Shown here: piece by piece, positions 1 through 10,715 of the stretch
Layout: every line of letters starts with the position of its first letter
Position numbering within the stretch: the first letter of the stretch is position 1
Source of the DNA: Phyto melanocephala
Taxonomy: Eukaryota; Arthropoda; Insecta; Diptera; Rhinophoridae
DNA: 64,000 nt
NCBI GenBank assembly: GCA_941918925.1
Contig: OW799237.1
Span: 111,632,515-111,696,514, forward strand
Reading direction: 5' to 3'
The notes under the pieces: model-generated
Database searches by the model: none
What the model was told of the DNA's origin: nothing
What the model saw: the letters and a program-made list of their open reading frames with translations, nothing else
Translations under genes and position numbers: made by a program

Positions 1-329
1 GTTGAAATTCGCTCTTGTTTATTTTGATCACTATTTAGGGTCAATAGTATCTGAATATTCGAGTTAATTATTCCCAAACAATGTTTGTATGCTTTAAGAG
101 CTGTGTGATAGCGTTCACGAAGTTTAATTTTATCTATTGGTTTTTCAGCGGTATCTTGTTTTTTGTCCCTACACTCTTCATAGGATCTTTTGACTTGTGC
201 CCATATTGAATCGAGTTCAACACGCAGTACTTCTAGACCATGTACGTTGTCTTCGGACGCGTTTTCGATGTAAACGCTTTCAAACTCTAGAAGATCATTT
301 GTACAATTTACAAATTTTTCGCATGCCAT
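1..329 (-). CDS. Partial gag-like ORF, probably LTR retrotransposon (runs off window)
   Basis: An uninterrupted minus-strand frame runs from an ATG at 329-327 to the window edge, about 109 codons with no stop. The protein starts MACEKFVNCTNDLLEF and is helical and charged, with a stretch LRVELDSIWAQVKRSYEEC followed by a Lys/Asp-rich segment. The W..V...YeeC pattern recalls the N-terminal Gag region of fly BEL/Pao- or gypsy-like elements. This is family resemblance from memory, not an alignment. Codon use is balanced and GC content is clearly higher than in the flanks, which supports real coding. The rest of the gene lies beyond position 1, so neither LTR nor primer-binding site could be confirmed. 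It could instead be the first exon of a host gene. Confidence 0.45.
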   Translation of the reverse strand, partial: MACEKFVNCTNDLLEFESVYIENASEDNVHGLEVLRVELDSIWAQVKRSYEECRDKKQDTAEKPIDKIKLRERYHTALKAYKHCLGIINSNIQILLTLNSDQNKQERIS

Positions 330-2768
330 TTTTGGGTCAAAAAAATCAAAATAATAGGGTCAAAATTTTTTAAAAAGTCCCTGCTAGCGATTTTACAACA
401 ATAAGTATCGAAAATTATAATTAATTTAGTAATTAATTGTATTTTGAGGGTATTTTATTTTTCCCCGGTAAATTAAAAATATGTGGTCGATGGTAACCCT
501 TTTTTCTATTCTGCAATTCTGTCTTGTTGTTCGCGGCAGAAATTTTGGTTGTATTTTTTGTTGTATATTAAATTATAATTTTGTACTTACTGTTGTTGTT
601 GTTGGGTCTTTTTTTCTTTTTTGGGTCTTGCTTGTTGTACCTTGTGGATTTTTGTTGTTGTGCCAAAGAATTTACAAGCCGTTACCGTAAATGATTTTGC
701 TTTGGATGTTGATGATGATAATGATGTTAAAGATGATGTTGAAGATTTTGTTGATTTTGTAACACTATTTTACTATTTTATTTTATATTTAATTGTTTTA
801 TAAATGTGTGTAATTGTTGTTTGTTTTTTAGCACTATTGTTTTGTAATTTTAAGTTTTATAATTTTCACTATATCTGGTTCGAAGTGACCAAATGTTTGT
901 TGTTGTGTGTTTGTGGGTCTGGTTCTTTTTGTCCTTACTTATGTAAATAAAACACTTTTTATTTATTTAATTTCAGTTTTGTTCTAAGTTATTGTTTTTA
1001 TTTTACTTTTGTTTCTTATTTATAATAAATTTTAATTTATACTATTTTACATGTTATTATTTTTGTCACTATTTGTTGTTTTTGTTATTCACTTGAGCAC
1101 TGTTTTATGTTGATTGTTAGAGTTTAAGAATGTTACTGCCGCTGCGTAGCGGTTAACAAAAATTGATAGGCAAAAATTAAGGAATTTAACAGTGGCAAAC
1201 AAAAGTGAACAAGGATTGTGAACAACTTATATTAATAAAAACTTAATTATGTAAATATCCCTCTGTAATTTACTATACGCACAACCTAGTAAATAGTAGA
1301 TATCAAACCTTCAGACAAACAATTTGATTCAGATAAAACCCCAACCAAAAAACAAGTTGTAAAAGATTTGAGTGAATTTTATTTCTTCTTTGCAACATGT
1401 CAATTTGAATGGCTGTGTGTATAGATAGATTGCTTGATGTTTGTGTCTTTTTTATTCTCGCTTTTTAATAAATTGTTTAAGCATTTTCTAATTATAAATA
1501 AAAATTCATATTAAATAAAATTTACCTTTGATTTTGCTTATATGTATGTACTGCACCATTTTTTGACAAAACTTTTTTCCTACTTATAAGAGTTTAATGT
1601 ATTGTTGTTGTAATTATTGCATTTACATACACATTTTTTTCTTTGCAGCGTCATCCATATTGATTTTTCGGCAAATTTTTAACTTCTTGATTTTTTACCT
1701 TTTTCACTCACTTATACAAAATGTTTTTGTTTGATTTTCAATTATTAAATGGTTTATTTTAACACTTTTTACACATTTTCTCTTTGTTTTTTTTTTGTTT
1801 ACACACATTGTTTTAAACAATAAGTTTTTTTCATCTCTTTTAGACTTTTATTTTAGCAATAAAGAAGAAAAGTTATTTTTTTTCTATTCAGTCTATCCGA
1901 TTTGCAAAAATTCGATTTTCTTTCATACCGTTTTCGCAAATGTCAAACAAAATTGCAGTGTTACCGGCTAGTAGTATATTTTTAAACAGAGTTGATGTCT
2001 CATGGATTATTCTATTATTTATTGTTGCAACTGTGTGTTTAAAATTTTTAGGTTCAGAGGCATACATTCTGCAAAACAATAAAATGTAAAGTATTTGTAG
2101 ACTATAATATCTTGTAGTAAAAACTGCATTAAAATTTGAAAACTGTTGTATCTTCAAGAGCAAAACTTAAGGAATAAAAAAAGGCTGATGATCAGGAAAA
2201 TCATCACACTTGGGTGTTAATAATATTATTATATAATAACAAAAAAAGTCAAATTTATAAATTAAAAATTATATTAAATTACATTTAAAAAAATTGTATC
2301 AGACTATTTATATAAAATCGTTTTTATATAAAATAAACAATTAACACCGACAATTAAAACAAATACTATAAATTTGACTGTTTTAAATTAAATGTCTGAA
2401 AATATTACTTATTTTTGTTTAATATAAAAGAAAAAATTATATACCTAATTTGTGTATAATTTTATTGTTGTTTTTTAAATTACAGCTTAAGAAATACACA
2501 TCAGTTTAATTCAATATGTGCTTGCGTGTTGAAGTCGCAAAAGTTATTGCAATTGTGAACTTAAGAACAACAATCATGCGTTCAACTCACATCGCATATA
2601 TCATGTGAGATGGGTTTGTCAGAGCATACTTGTATATACATATATTCATTTTTTTTTACACAATTGGAGGATTAGTTTTCAAGACAGGTCTCAAAAGGCT
2701 GCTAAATCTCATTAAAAAAAATTGCAAATTATTCAGAGTAAGAATTTGAAAATAATACACAATCTACC
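330..2768. other. AT-rich non-coding stretch
   Basis: T-rich sequence upstream (on the minus strand) of the gag-like ORF. The short open frames at 481-803 and 1888-2163 are low-complexity and look like chance. A small palindrome, GCCGCTGCGTAGCGG, lies near 1138. If the ORF at 1-329 is a retrotransposon, its leader and 5' LTR should fall here, but I could not find matched LTR ends. Confidence 0.5.
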
Positions 2769-2973
2769 CAGGGCATTTTTTCGTCAGGTACTCTTGATTC
2801 GCCAGCTGATTATTTTTTTCAACATTTATTTTAAATTTCAGCTGTCAAAATGCATAAATAAAAACAATTTTCTCTCTTTTCCAATTTATTTCAAATGTCA
2901 AACTTCATATATAAAAATTATAAACAAAAAATTCTCTCCGAACTGCAATTACCTGATGAATAAATATGGCTTG
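2769..2973. mobile_element. hAT-like MITE, copy 1 (205 bp)
   Basis: The left end CAGGGCATTTTTTCGTCAGG and the reverse complement of the right end (CAAGCCATATTTATTCATCA) are imperfect terminal inverted repeats. They are flanked by AATCTACC (2761-2768) and AATCTATC (2974-2981), an 8-bp target duplication with one mismatch. Eight-bp duplications are typical of hAT elements. The interior carries an internal CAGCTGATT motif and has no coding capacity. Two related elements follow within 900 bp. Confidence 0.6.
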
Positions 2974-3046
2974 AATCTATCTTTTAGATATCCCACTTTT
3001 TTTTACATAGAAACTTTCACTTCAAAATATTTAATTCATTGACAAC

Positions 3047-3581
3047 CAAGGCGAATTCAATATCAGGTGATGTTAAGAAGCCAGCTGATTGTTTTTTGCT
3101 CGTTTTATTTTTACGGCACAATGTCAAAGTTTGTTTACATTTAAATTAATTTTTATGTGCGTTAGCTAAAAATTTATATAAAAGTGATAATATTTGTGAA
3201 AAATAATTGTAAAAATACTAATATTTGTGCAATAACTTATTGGAAAATAAGTAAAATACAATTTATAATTGGAATAAACAACATTTTTAATGTTTTTAAT
3301 TCAGAAAATACAAAATTTCCGTTTTGCTTGTCCTATTGATTAAAAGTTGTGAAAATTGTGAAAAATATTAAAAAAAAAACACAAATATGTGATATAATCT
3401 AGCACAAATTTATGTAATAAATTAAAAATACTTATTTATTTTAAAACTTTTCGCGTAAATTTATGAAAATAAAATTTTAATTAAAAATAAACAAAAAAGT
3501 TGTTTTTTTGTGTTTTGACATTCTCTTGGCCTTTTTGTGTTTGTTGCATGGATGTTATCACCTGATAGTAAATTCGCCTTG
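3047..3581. mobile_element. hAT-like MITE, copy 2 (535 bp)
   Basis: The element starts CAAGGCGAATTCAATATCAG and ends with the inverted counterpart (..CTGATAGTAAATTCGCCTTG). It is flanked by perfect 8-bp direct repeats TTGACAAC at 3039-3046 and 3582-3589, which fixes the boundaries. The interior is AT-rich and non-coding, so it is a non-autonomous hAT-type element. Its ends are related to the copies on either side (shared ATCAGGT block and CAGCTGATT motif). Confidence 0.75.
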
Positions 3582-3597
3582 TTGACAACGGAACTGG

Positions 3598-3841
3598 TCC
3601 ATGGTACAATCATCAGGTAGCCGCAGTTCTGCAACAACAAAATCCTAAATGTATTTTGTTGCTGGAAAACGACGACTTAAATGTCAAAAAGCAAATGTGT
3701 GTGCGTGTTTTTTTGGCGGTAGAATATATACGTACACAAAATATACACATACATACACAAAATTTGACATCTTAGTTAAACTTTAAGGTAGAAAAAAAAA
3801 TAATCAGCTGTTTTAGTGAGGCTACCTGATAATTTTACCAT
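3598..3841. mobile_element. hAT-like MITE, copy 3 (about 244 bp)
   Basis: The ends are inverted repeats: CCATGGTACAATCATCAGGT on the left and the reverse complement of CTGATAATTTTACCATGG on the right. Probable 8-bp target duplications are GGAACTGG (3590-3597) and GGAACTGA (3842-3849), with one mismatch. It abuts the target duplication of copy 2, so the two insertions are back to back. The exact outer base is uncertain by 1-3 bp. Confidence 0.55.
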
Positions 3842-4099
3842 GGAACTGACTCTGTCATTTAATGAAAATTGCAGAATGTCAAGTTTTGAAATAATAAGAA
3901 ATTTGTTGAACAACCGCTAATGTTCTTTTGTTTAAAAGACACATTTTGATAATTGTTGTACAATTTTTCTAAGTTCTCGTACCAAGGTTTTTTATGAACA
4001 ACTTTTCCTTAAAATTGTGATATTAGAAGTTTCTTTTTTAATTATTCAAATGCTAATTGTTGTAATACTATTTGTAAATTCTCATAATTCTGGTTATAA

Positions 4100-4255
4100 T
4101 ATTGGTAGGTAGGTAGAGGTAGATAAAAAAAAATAAACTAATTTCAACTAAACTCAAACAGACGAGCATCGCTCAATCGGTTTCCCTGTCTGTACGATTT
4201 CAGAAAATATATACTTTATGGGGTCTAAGAATGTTGCAGAAATTATTATAAAAAA
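4100..4255 (+). repeat. Short remnant of the main dispersed repeat
   Basis: The phrase 'cagaaaatatatactttatggggtc' split around 4200-4224, preceded by a 'ctgtctgtacg' segment, is the same 3' motif seen in the long repeat copies at 25734-26560 and 55573-56335. Only the 3' part survives. Confidence 0.45.
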
Positions 4256-4517
4256 TAACGTCTATTTATTCCTTTTTAAAATCAAATTTCGAGCTTTTAA
4301 TAAAAATTTGTACATTCTTTGTTATTAATAACGAAATCAAAATACACACAAAATTTCTCTTAAAGCACACGCTCGGATTATAAAAACGACATACATATTA
4401 AATAATTGTTTGTTATACCTACCATGTTATTTTATTTTACAAAAAAAAAAAATACATTTCTATTTCAAGGATAAGTCGAGGCATATTTTTATAAATAAAT
4501 GTGACTTGGAACAAATT

Positions 4518-6727
4518 TTAAAAATTATAAGTCAACGGATGTGTAGCAAAATAACCTTTACTTTTGACAATTTGTCTGGAAAGCCGTTGAAAATTGTTGT
4601 CATTATTAACATAACTCCCATTGAATATTTCCTGAGTCAACGTTTTCACTTTATCCCGACCATCACAACAAATAGTTGTAGCTGATAACATTTCATGGTC
4701 CGCAAATTGTAAACCGATGCAGTAAGAACGCGAAGCGCGAGCTAAACTTGTAAACATTGCATATATTGCGGTAACCATGTCGGCCAAACGTCTGGACTCA
4801 TTATGACGTTCTACAATACTGCTGCCATAACGGGTAAACAAAAGATCAACTGACATTTGAAGGCGGACCACAGAATGTTCAAGACACATAGCTGCTGGTT
4901 CTAGAGATGGATGAAGATTCTCTTTTAAATCCATTTCCGATTTGGGATTATCGATATTGGATCTTTCCAAGAATCTAGAAAAAATATGGCCAGGGTAAAA
5001 TAAAGGATTGCGTTGCATGCGAACAGTTTCGCCCATTAGAGTCTAGAACAAAAAAATGTTATTTATTTCTAAGAGAATTTTTTGTAACGGCTTACTCCTG
5101 CATGATGTAGACCTGTTAAGGCAATGCATATACTTAAATTGTTAATGGATTCTCCTAAAGTGTAAAGATGGGCAGCATTACGAAAATAAGTCTCCATCAT
5201 TTGTCCTGAATGCAAAGATTTTGGCCCAACTATATCCAAAGCTGTGGTGCATATATTATATAGTTCTTTAAGGCTGTGATACTAAACATCCGGAATATTT
5301 TCAAATATCAGTTAAGACATAAATGTATAATAATTAATCATACCTTGGTAATAGCTGCTTCTAATGAAACATCGGGAGATTTAAATTCATCTAACAAACC
5401 AGCTGTCATATAAATCATACTCTCTGCACTATAGATTGATAAATATGATTTTGCCAAATAGGTTTGTACCGATTCCACATCTCTAAAATAATTAAAAAAA
5501 AAAATTATGCATACATATAAATAAAATAAACAAATGAAACACTTACTTTAATACAATTCCACATTGCTTTTTATTTATACAGTGATGGGAAATTTCTTGG
5601 AGTATATTTTTTGCCATACCTAAACTAACCATAGAATTACGTAAACGACTATATTTTAACAGAGTTTCAGCAACAATGTTGCCTTCGTGGGCATGTCCTA
5701 GAACACATGTGTCCGATACACGTACATTTTTTAATGTTAATATTTGTGATTTAGTTGCCCGACAGCCCATCGTTTCATGTGTTTCGCCTAATTCAACCCC
5801 TGACGAATTTGAATCTACTAAAAATATTGTAGTCGCGCGACTAGCTTCATTTTGTATATTAGCTTTTTGAGTTTGGCCGACTACCAAAAATAATTGCGAG
5901 GTTTCCGGTGTTTTATGGGGAGATACTACAAATGCTTTACTGCCATTCAATATCCAGCTTTGTGTTTCTGTTTCTTGTTGAGCCGTAGTATTAAAAAATT
6001 CTTCTTCAGATGCTTCAAATTCATATATAGCTTCGGATGCAATAAGGGAACCTTAAGGGAATAAAATATGCATTGATTTGTTATTTTTTATTTTATCAAA
6101 AGCTTCATATTTTAAAGATCGAATGTAACAAAGATATTAAAAATTATAACGTAGCTTACCATTTGCCAGTTTCGGTAGATATTTTTCCTTTTGTTCCGGC
6201 GAGCCCAACTCTTGTATAACATCAACAATACTACGATGCCCCAGAAGACCCAAAGCCACCTCAGTAGCTTGCGCTTCGGGTTCAGAAGCTATCAGACTTT
6301 CACTATAACCCCAGCCTTTTCCATCAAAAAAATTGCTTACATTTATCCCATACAAACCAAGTTGTTTTAAGTTATCGGCCAAATTAGTAGGTAGAGTATG
6401 AGTTTTAGTCTTAAAATTCTCCAAAAAGAAATGTTTTATTGGCAACAAATCATTTTGCAAACGAGCCATGTCTTCACGACTAATAACTTCAGGATAGGCA
6501 AGTAACTCATTGTCGACTAAGCCAACAAAGAAATTTTTTGCTAAAGGCAACCGAGGTGGAAGTTTGGATGAGGGTTGTTCCGCAATTTGTTCATCATGTT
6601 CCTTTGTATCGGCAATCGAAGAGGAAGTAGCTTTACTACCATACGACTGGTGAGTGGAGGTGAATCTGTTTAAAAAGTTAAAGGAACTTTTATTAAAAAA
6701 ACATTTGGTTTTATTTATGTGCAGCAT
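4518..6727 (-). CDS. Egm: ACAD9-like mitochondrial acyl-CoA dehydrogenase homologue, probably Enigma
   Basis: Five exons, with GT..AG and reading phase checked at each junction: 6727-6160, 6051-5547, 5482-5344, 5281-5096, 5042-4518. They give 640 aa, close to ACAD9/VLCAD length (family knowledge). The N-terminus (MLHINKTKCFFNKSSFNFLN) is basic and hydroxylated, fitting a mitochondrial presequence. Residues about 60-190 match the VLCAD/ACAD9 N-terminal helical domain, 191-460 the middle and C-terminal dehydrogenase domains, and ALTGLHHAG (458-466) is the family signature. The rest is the C-terminal ACAD9/VLCAD extension. The catalytic-base motif (usual FEGTNE) reads LGESIN, with Gly447 where Glu is expected, and the GGLGY motif is lost, so dehydrogenase activity is unlikely. 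That divergence is why I choose Drosophila enigma rather than the active VLCAD gene. ACAD9 is known as a complex I assembly factor; a similar role here is inference. A poly(A) signal (AATAAA on the minus strand) lies at 4436-4431. Confidence 0.82.
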
Positions 6728-6931
6728 TATTGAAACTATTATATTTATTTTCAGAATTCACGTAATTGTTCTACTGGCAAAAATTGAAGTATTTTATTAA
6801 AGAATCTTCTTCTTACGCTGTGAGAAAAAACGTTAATTGTTAACACAGATGTTTTTTGTTGTTATGGAACAGCTGTTATTTCAAAAATAAAATTGGAGAC
6901 CTTTTTCTTTTACGCCTTCATACATAAGAAA
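6728..6931. promoter_or_regulatory. Short divergent promoter between Egm and TyrRS-m
   Basis: Only 204 bp separate the two start codons, which face away from each other, so both 5' UTRs and core promoters must fit here. An E-box-like CAGCTG lies near 6871. No TATA box is convincing on either side. Both products are mitochondrial, so co-regulation is a reasonable inference. Confidence 0.6.
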
Positions 6932-8587
6932 ATGTTGTTTATAGATTTACTAAAGTTTCCAAATAAATTGAATAATGTATTAAATTTTAAACGTTTTTTT
7001 ACACAAAGAAATCTTTTAACTTTAAGCGACCGAGGTTTCTTTCAGGATTTGTTTCCGGATACAGCCGGGTAGGTAGTTTCTTAAATGTTTAAAATTCTAA
7101 CCTTAATGTAACTGTTTTTTTAGGCCTCAAATGAAAAAACTTTTTAATTCGGCACACCAAACCATATATGCAGGTTTTGATCCAACCGCTGATAGCTTAC
7201 ATGTTGGAAATTTATTAATTATAATTGGTCTATTGCATTGTCAAAGATCGGGTCATAACCCCATAGCCCTGTTAGGAGGAGCAACCGGCCTAATTGGTGA
7301 CCCAAGTGGACGTAAAACAGAACGTAACCAACTACTGGATAATATAGTAGAACACAATTTAGTCTCAATTGAGAAACAGCTAGAAAAAATATTTCAAAAC
7401 CATGTAGATTGTTTTTGGGATGATAAAAAGCATAAACAGGCTTTACCGTCTTTAAGGTAAATAAAAAATTGTGTAAGTTTAAAAATGTTAACACCTTTTG
7501 TTTTATCCATACAGAATAGTTAATAACGCTGACTGGTATAAAAACCTGAATATTATTAACTTTATAGCGCATACCGGACGACACTTTCGGTTGGGTCAAA
7601 TGCTTTCGCGATCTTCGGTCCAGTCACGCCTTGAAGCTGAAGGCGGCATGAGTTTCACCGAATTTACTTACCAGACTTTCCAGGCTTACGATTGGTTGCA
7701 TTTATTACGCACTTATAATTGTCGATTTCAGTTAGGCGGATCTGATCAAATGGGTAATTTAATGTCTGGCCATGAGCTGATAAGTCGAACGGAGAAAAAA
7801 GAGGTATTTGGCTTAACTTTGCCTATTGTTACCAATGAAGAAGGTGATAAATTTGGTAAATCATCTGGTAATGCTGTATGGTTAGATGGTAATAAAACTT
7901 CTTCATTTGGATTATATCAGTTCTTTGTGAGGACTCCTGATTCAGATGTGGAAAAGTTGTTGAAATTGTACACATTTTTGCCTCTCGAAGAAATAGATTT
8001 CTTAATGAAAGAACACAGGAACGAGCCGGAGAAACGTAAAGCACAAACAATATTGGCGGAAGATGTAACCTTATTGGTACATGGAGGTAAATTTAAAGAA
8101 ATATTTTTTTACCTGTTCAATTAACATTTTAGAAGCCACGCACACTTACGTATAAAAAAACATATCTTAATTTTATTTAGAGAAGGGTTTACAACAAGCT
8201 GAAACTATAACAAATGCTTTGTACAAAGGAAACGTTGAAGGTTTAGCTGAATTGGATCATAACGAAATTAAACAGACTTTAGCGGGAGCTACACTAGTAG
8301 AAATGTTAGCTGAACCCGATATGAATATGTTGAAATTAGCGATGAAAGCGAAATGTTTTCCAACTGAAGGTAATTTTCGATTGTAAATTGGTAAATTATT
8401 TTAAAAGAATTTTTTCAACTCAGGTGATGCAATAAGAATAATTACTGCTGGTGGCTTTTATGTTAACCAAAAGAGAAGTCAGAATATAGCCGAGATTTTA
8501 ACTCAGGGTATACATGTTCTTAAGAACGGTCTCACCTTACTACGAGTCGGTAAACGTAATTTTTACATAGTAAAATGGCTAAAATAA
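6932..8587 (+). CDS. TyrRS-m: Mitochondrial tyrosyl-tRNA synthetase
   Basis: Five exons with consistent phases: 6932-7068, 7124-7456, 7515-8086, 8181-8369, 8424-8587. Together they encode 464 aa, near the YARS2 length (family knowledge). The enzyme charges mitochondrial tRNA-Tyr with tyrosine in the matrix. The first 46 residues ([20 protein letters not shown]...) are basic and lack acids early on, fitting a targeting peptide. The class I active site is clear: HVGN (72-75) as the HIGH motif, [17 protein letters not shown] after it, the tyrosine-pocket segment [10 protein letters not shown] (229-238), and KFGKS (269-273) as the KMSKS motif. The C-terminal S4-like RNA-binding region ([18 protein letters not shown]) is split between exons 4 and 5. 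The start is the first ATG after the divergent promoter. A poly(A) signal AATAAA follows near 8599. No defect seen. Confidence 0.95.
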
Positions 8588-8645
8588 TTATTAAGACAAT
8601 AAAACAAGTGTTGTTTTTGTTTTTAAACTAAAATTTAAAAAAACT
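8588..8645. terminator. Convergent 3' ends, poly(A) signals of both genes
   Basis: The stop codons of TyrRS-m and the RRM gene are separated by 58 bp. A plus-strand AATAAA lies near 8599. On the minus strand the only good AATAAA overlaps the RRM stop codon (AAATAAAG at 8650-8643). The two transcripts must therefore overlap at their 3' ends or have extremely short 3' UTRs. Confidence 0.6.
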
Positions 8646-9473
8646 TTATTTCGCCCTTGGTGCCCCACCCCCAGGACCAGGTTTTTTGCGCCATCTCTTA
8701 CTTGCTTCTACAACATGAGCAATTTCCTTTTTAATATTTTTATCGTAAAACTTGCCACTCTTTGTAAACGTTTTATGTTCATTTCGCATTTCAGCTAGCT
8801 TACGATTTTTTTGTTTCATTATATTTTTCTTATTGGCAGATTTCTTTTTACCTGCCTCAGAGAATTGCACTTTTATGTAACGTCCCTGAAGCTCGGTATT
8901 GTGCAATTCGAAACCGCGTTGAAAACTCTCCAAGTCATTCATTTCGACAAAGGCAAAGCCTCCCCTACGTTGTTTGGGTATACGTACAGATTTCACGGAA
9001 CCTTTGGTACTAAATAGATCTTCCAAATCGCCTTTATTAGTTTCGAAATTTAAATTAGTAACATATAAAACGTAACGATTCGTTTTGGAGGCTCCTTTTC
9101 TCAATTCTTCTAATTGGTCTTTGGATAGACCACCTTTAGCAATATTTTTTGTTTCTGCCAATTCCTTCATTTCCTCATCCTGTTTATGCTCATCCTCTTC
9201 GTGTTCTTCATCACCACCTTCCGATTCCTCTTCACTTGGTTCATCATCACTTCTGACCTTCTCCTCATAAGTACCATCTATAATTTCTTTACGTTTAGCA
9301 TCATCGAAATTTCCTAATAAATCAGCTGAATCATCATTAACTGGTTTACGGATTTTATCAGGTTTCACATATTCTTCCACACAATAGTCGCTATCGCAAG
9401 ATGAGTCCTAGAAAAAGATTTAAAATATTCTACTAACATAAATATATTAAAGAATTTTAAAAACACTTACCAT
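8646..9473 (-). CDS. RRM-domain RNA-binding protein, acidic/basic, probably nucleolar
   Basis: Two coding exons: ATG alone at 9473-9471, then GTAAGT, then 9407-8646 after a CTAG acceptor. The join ATG|GAC reads MDSSCDSDYCVEEYVK, giving 254 aa. Residues about 52-82 are strongly acidic (Glu/Asp runs). An RRM spans about 113-184, with RNP2 VLYVTNL and RNP1 GGFAFVEM. The tail (185-254) is Lys/Arg-rich (KKKSANKKNIMKQKNRK) and ends GPGGGAPRAK. A single RRM between acidic and basic arms is common in ribosome-biogenesis or nucleolar factors, but I do not recognise a specific orthologue. An alternative downstream start would lose the conserved-looking acidic N-terminus. It is convergent with TyrRS-m and divergent from Cdk9. 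Confidence 0.85.
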
Positions 9474-10715
9474 TTTTTTAAGGATTTTATTAATGTCTTT
9501 AAAACAACACACAAAAATCTAATTTTTTTTTCTATTCTTAAACAAAAAAAAAAAGACATTCAGATGTTTACATTTTTTTATATGTACACGTGCAGAGTCG
9601 TATATTTTCAAAGTCGGCCGATTAAAAGACGGCTTGACGCCGCACCTTCGAAAAGAAAAAAACGGGTTCCAAGCTGTTTTTTTATTTTACCAATTTGAAC
9701 AATATGTATGTAAAAGTCGTCACTTTAATAAGTTCAATTTAGTCTGCGAGTGGCCTAATATAATAATCTATGTTTTTAAAGAAGCAAAATCAAAAATAAC
9801 ACTGATACAGTGATGGCTTTAATTAGTTTTGTATAATTTTTTTTATAAATAAAAACAAATACTGCGGATTTTTCTGCCGTCAACTTTTTTTAATCGGTTT
9901 CGACCCCATAATATTTAAAAAAGTGATTGGTAATATAGTTGTCACTGTCTTTCCTAAAGTCAAATATTGAATTTTTCTTTTTCATGCTTTCAAATGATAT
10001 GTGCGACAAATTTTTCGCCGTGAAAATTTGAACCACTAATATGTGAAAAAATTATTTAAATTTTTTTACCGACCTATGAAGGTTTTTTTAAATTTGGAGG
10101 TGCGTTGGTAAACTTGATATATTACAAAAAATTTAATGAGAACAATCATTGGAATACCATGGTTCGAAATCGTGATTTAGTGAGCTAACCTAGTGGTTCG
10201 CATTGTCGTGTAAACATATTTTTTTAGAGCAAAAAATTTTGTAAAAAATTGATATTCACCAGTTAAAATTTCGCGTTGCCATCATTTAATATTATAATTT
10301 ATTTTCAGTGTATAGAATACAACTCTGTTAACCATCTGTTTTTATTAATTGAAAAATAGCTAGATTTGTTTTCATATAAAGGATTCATTGAACTATATTT
10401 AAAATTGTTCTTGAATAAATAGGTAAGTTCTTAATTTTAACAAAAAGAAAAACGCAACCATTTGCATATCAAATTTATTTTATTTAATCAGCAATTAAAA
10501 CATCCAGAAAACAATCGCTATTCCTTATTTATTTTCTACAAAGTCTTTGCGCAAGTGATTTATGGTGAGTCCCTTCCTTCTAAATGCATAACTGATTGTT
10601 TTATATATTTTTTATAATTTTAAGAATATAATTAAAGACCAGTAGTGACATTACAATTTCCTAGAAATTGTAGAAATATTGTGAAAAACACAATTCTTTT
10701 GCCCTAATCAGCAAC
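9474..10715. promoter_or_regulatory. Divergent upstream region of the RRM gene and Cdk9, with Cdk9 5' UTR
   Basis: This 1.2-kb spacer holds both promoters. A probable Cdk9 5'-UTR intron runs from GTGAGT at 10565 to the acceptor CTAATCAG ending at 10710, five bases before the Cdk9 ATG. The rest (about 9590-10300) is AT-rich with GC-richer islands such as the segment near 9618-9650. I could not assign those islands to a known repeat. No other gene is visible. Confidence 0.5.

Noticed and set aside
4410..4685. 91-codon plus-strand frame at the Egm 3' end
   Set aside because: Antisense to the last Egm exon and its 3' UTR.
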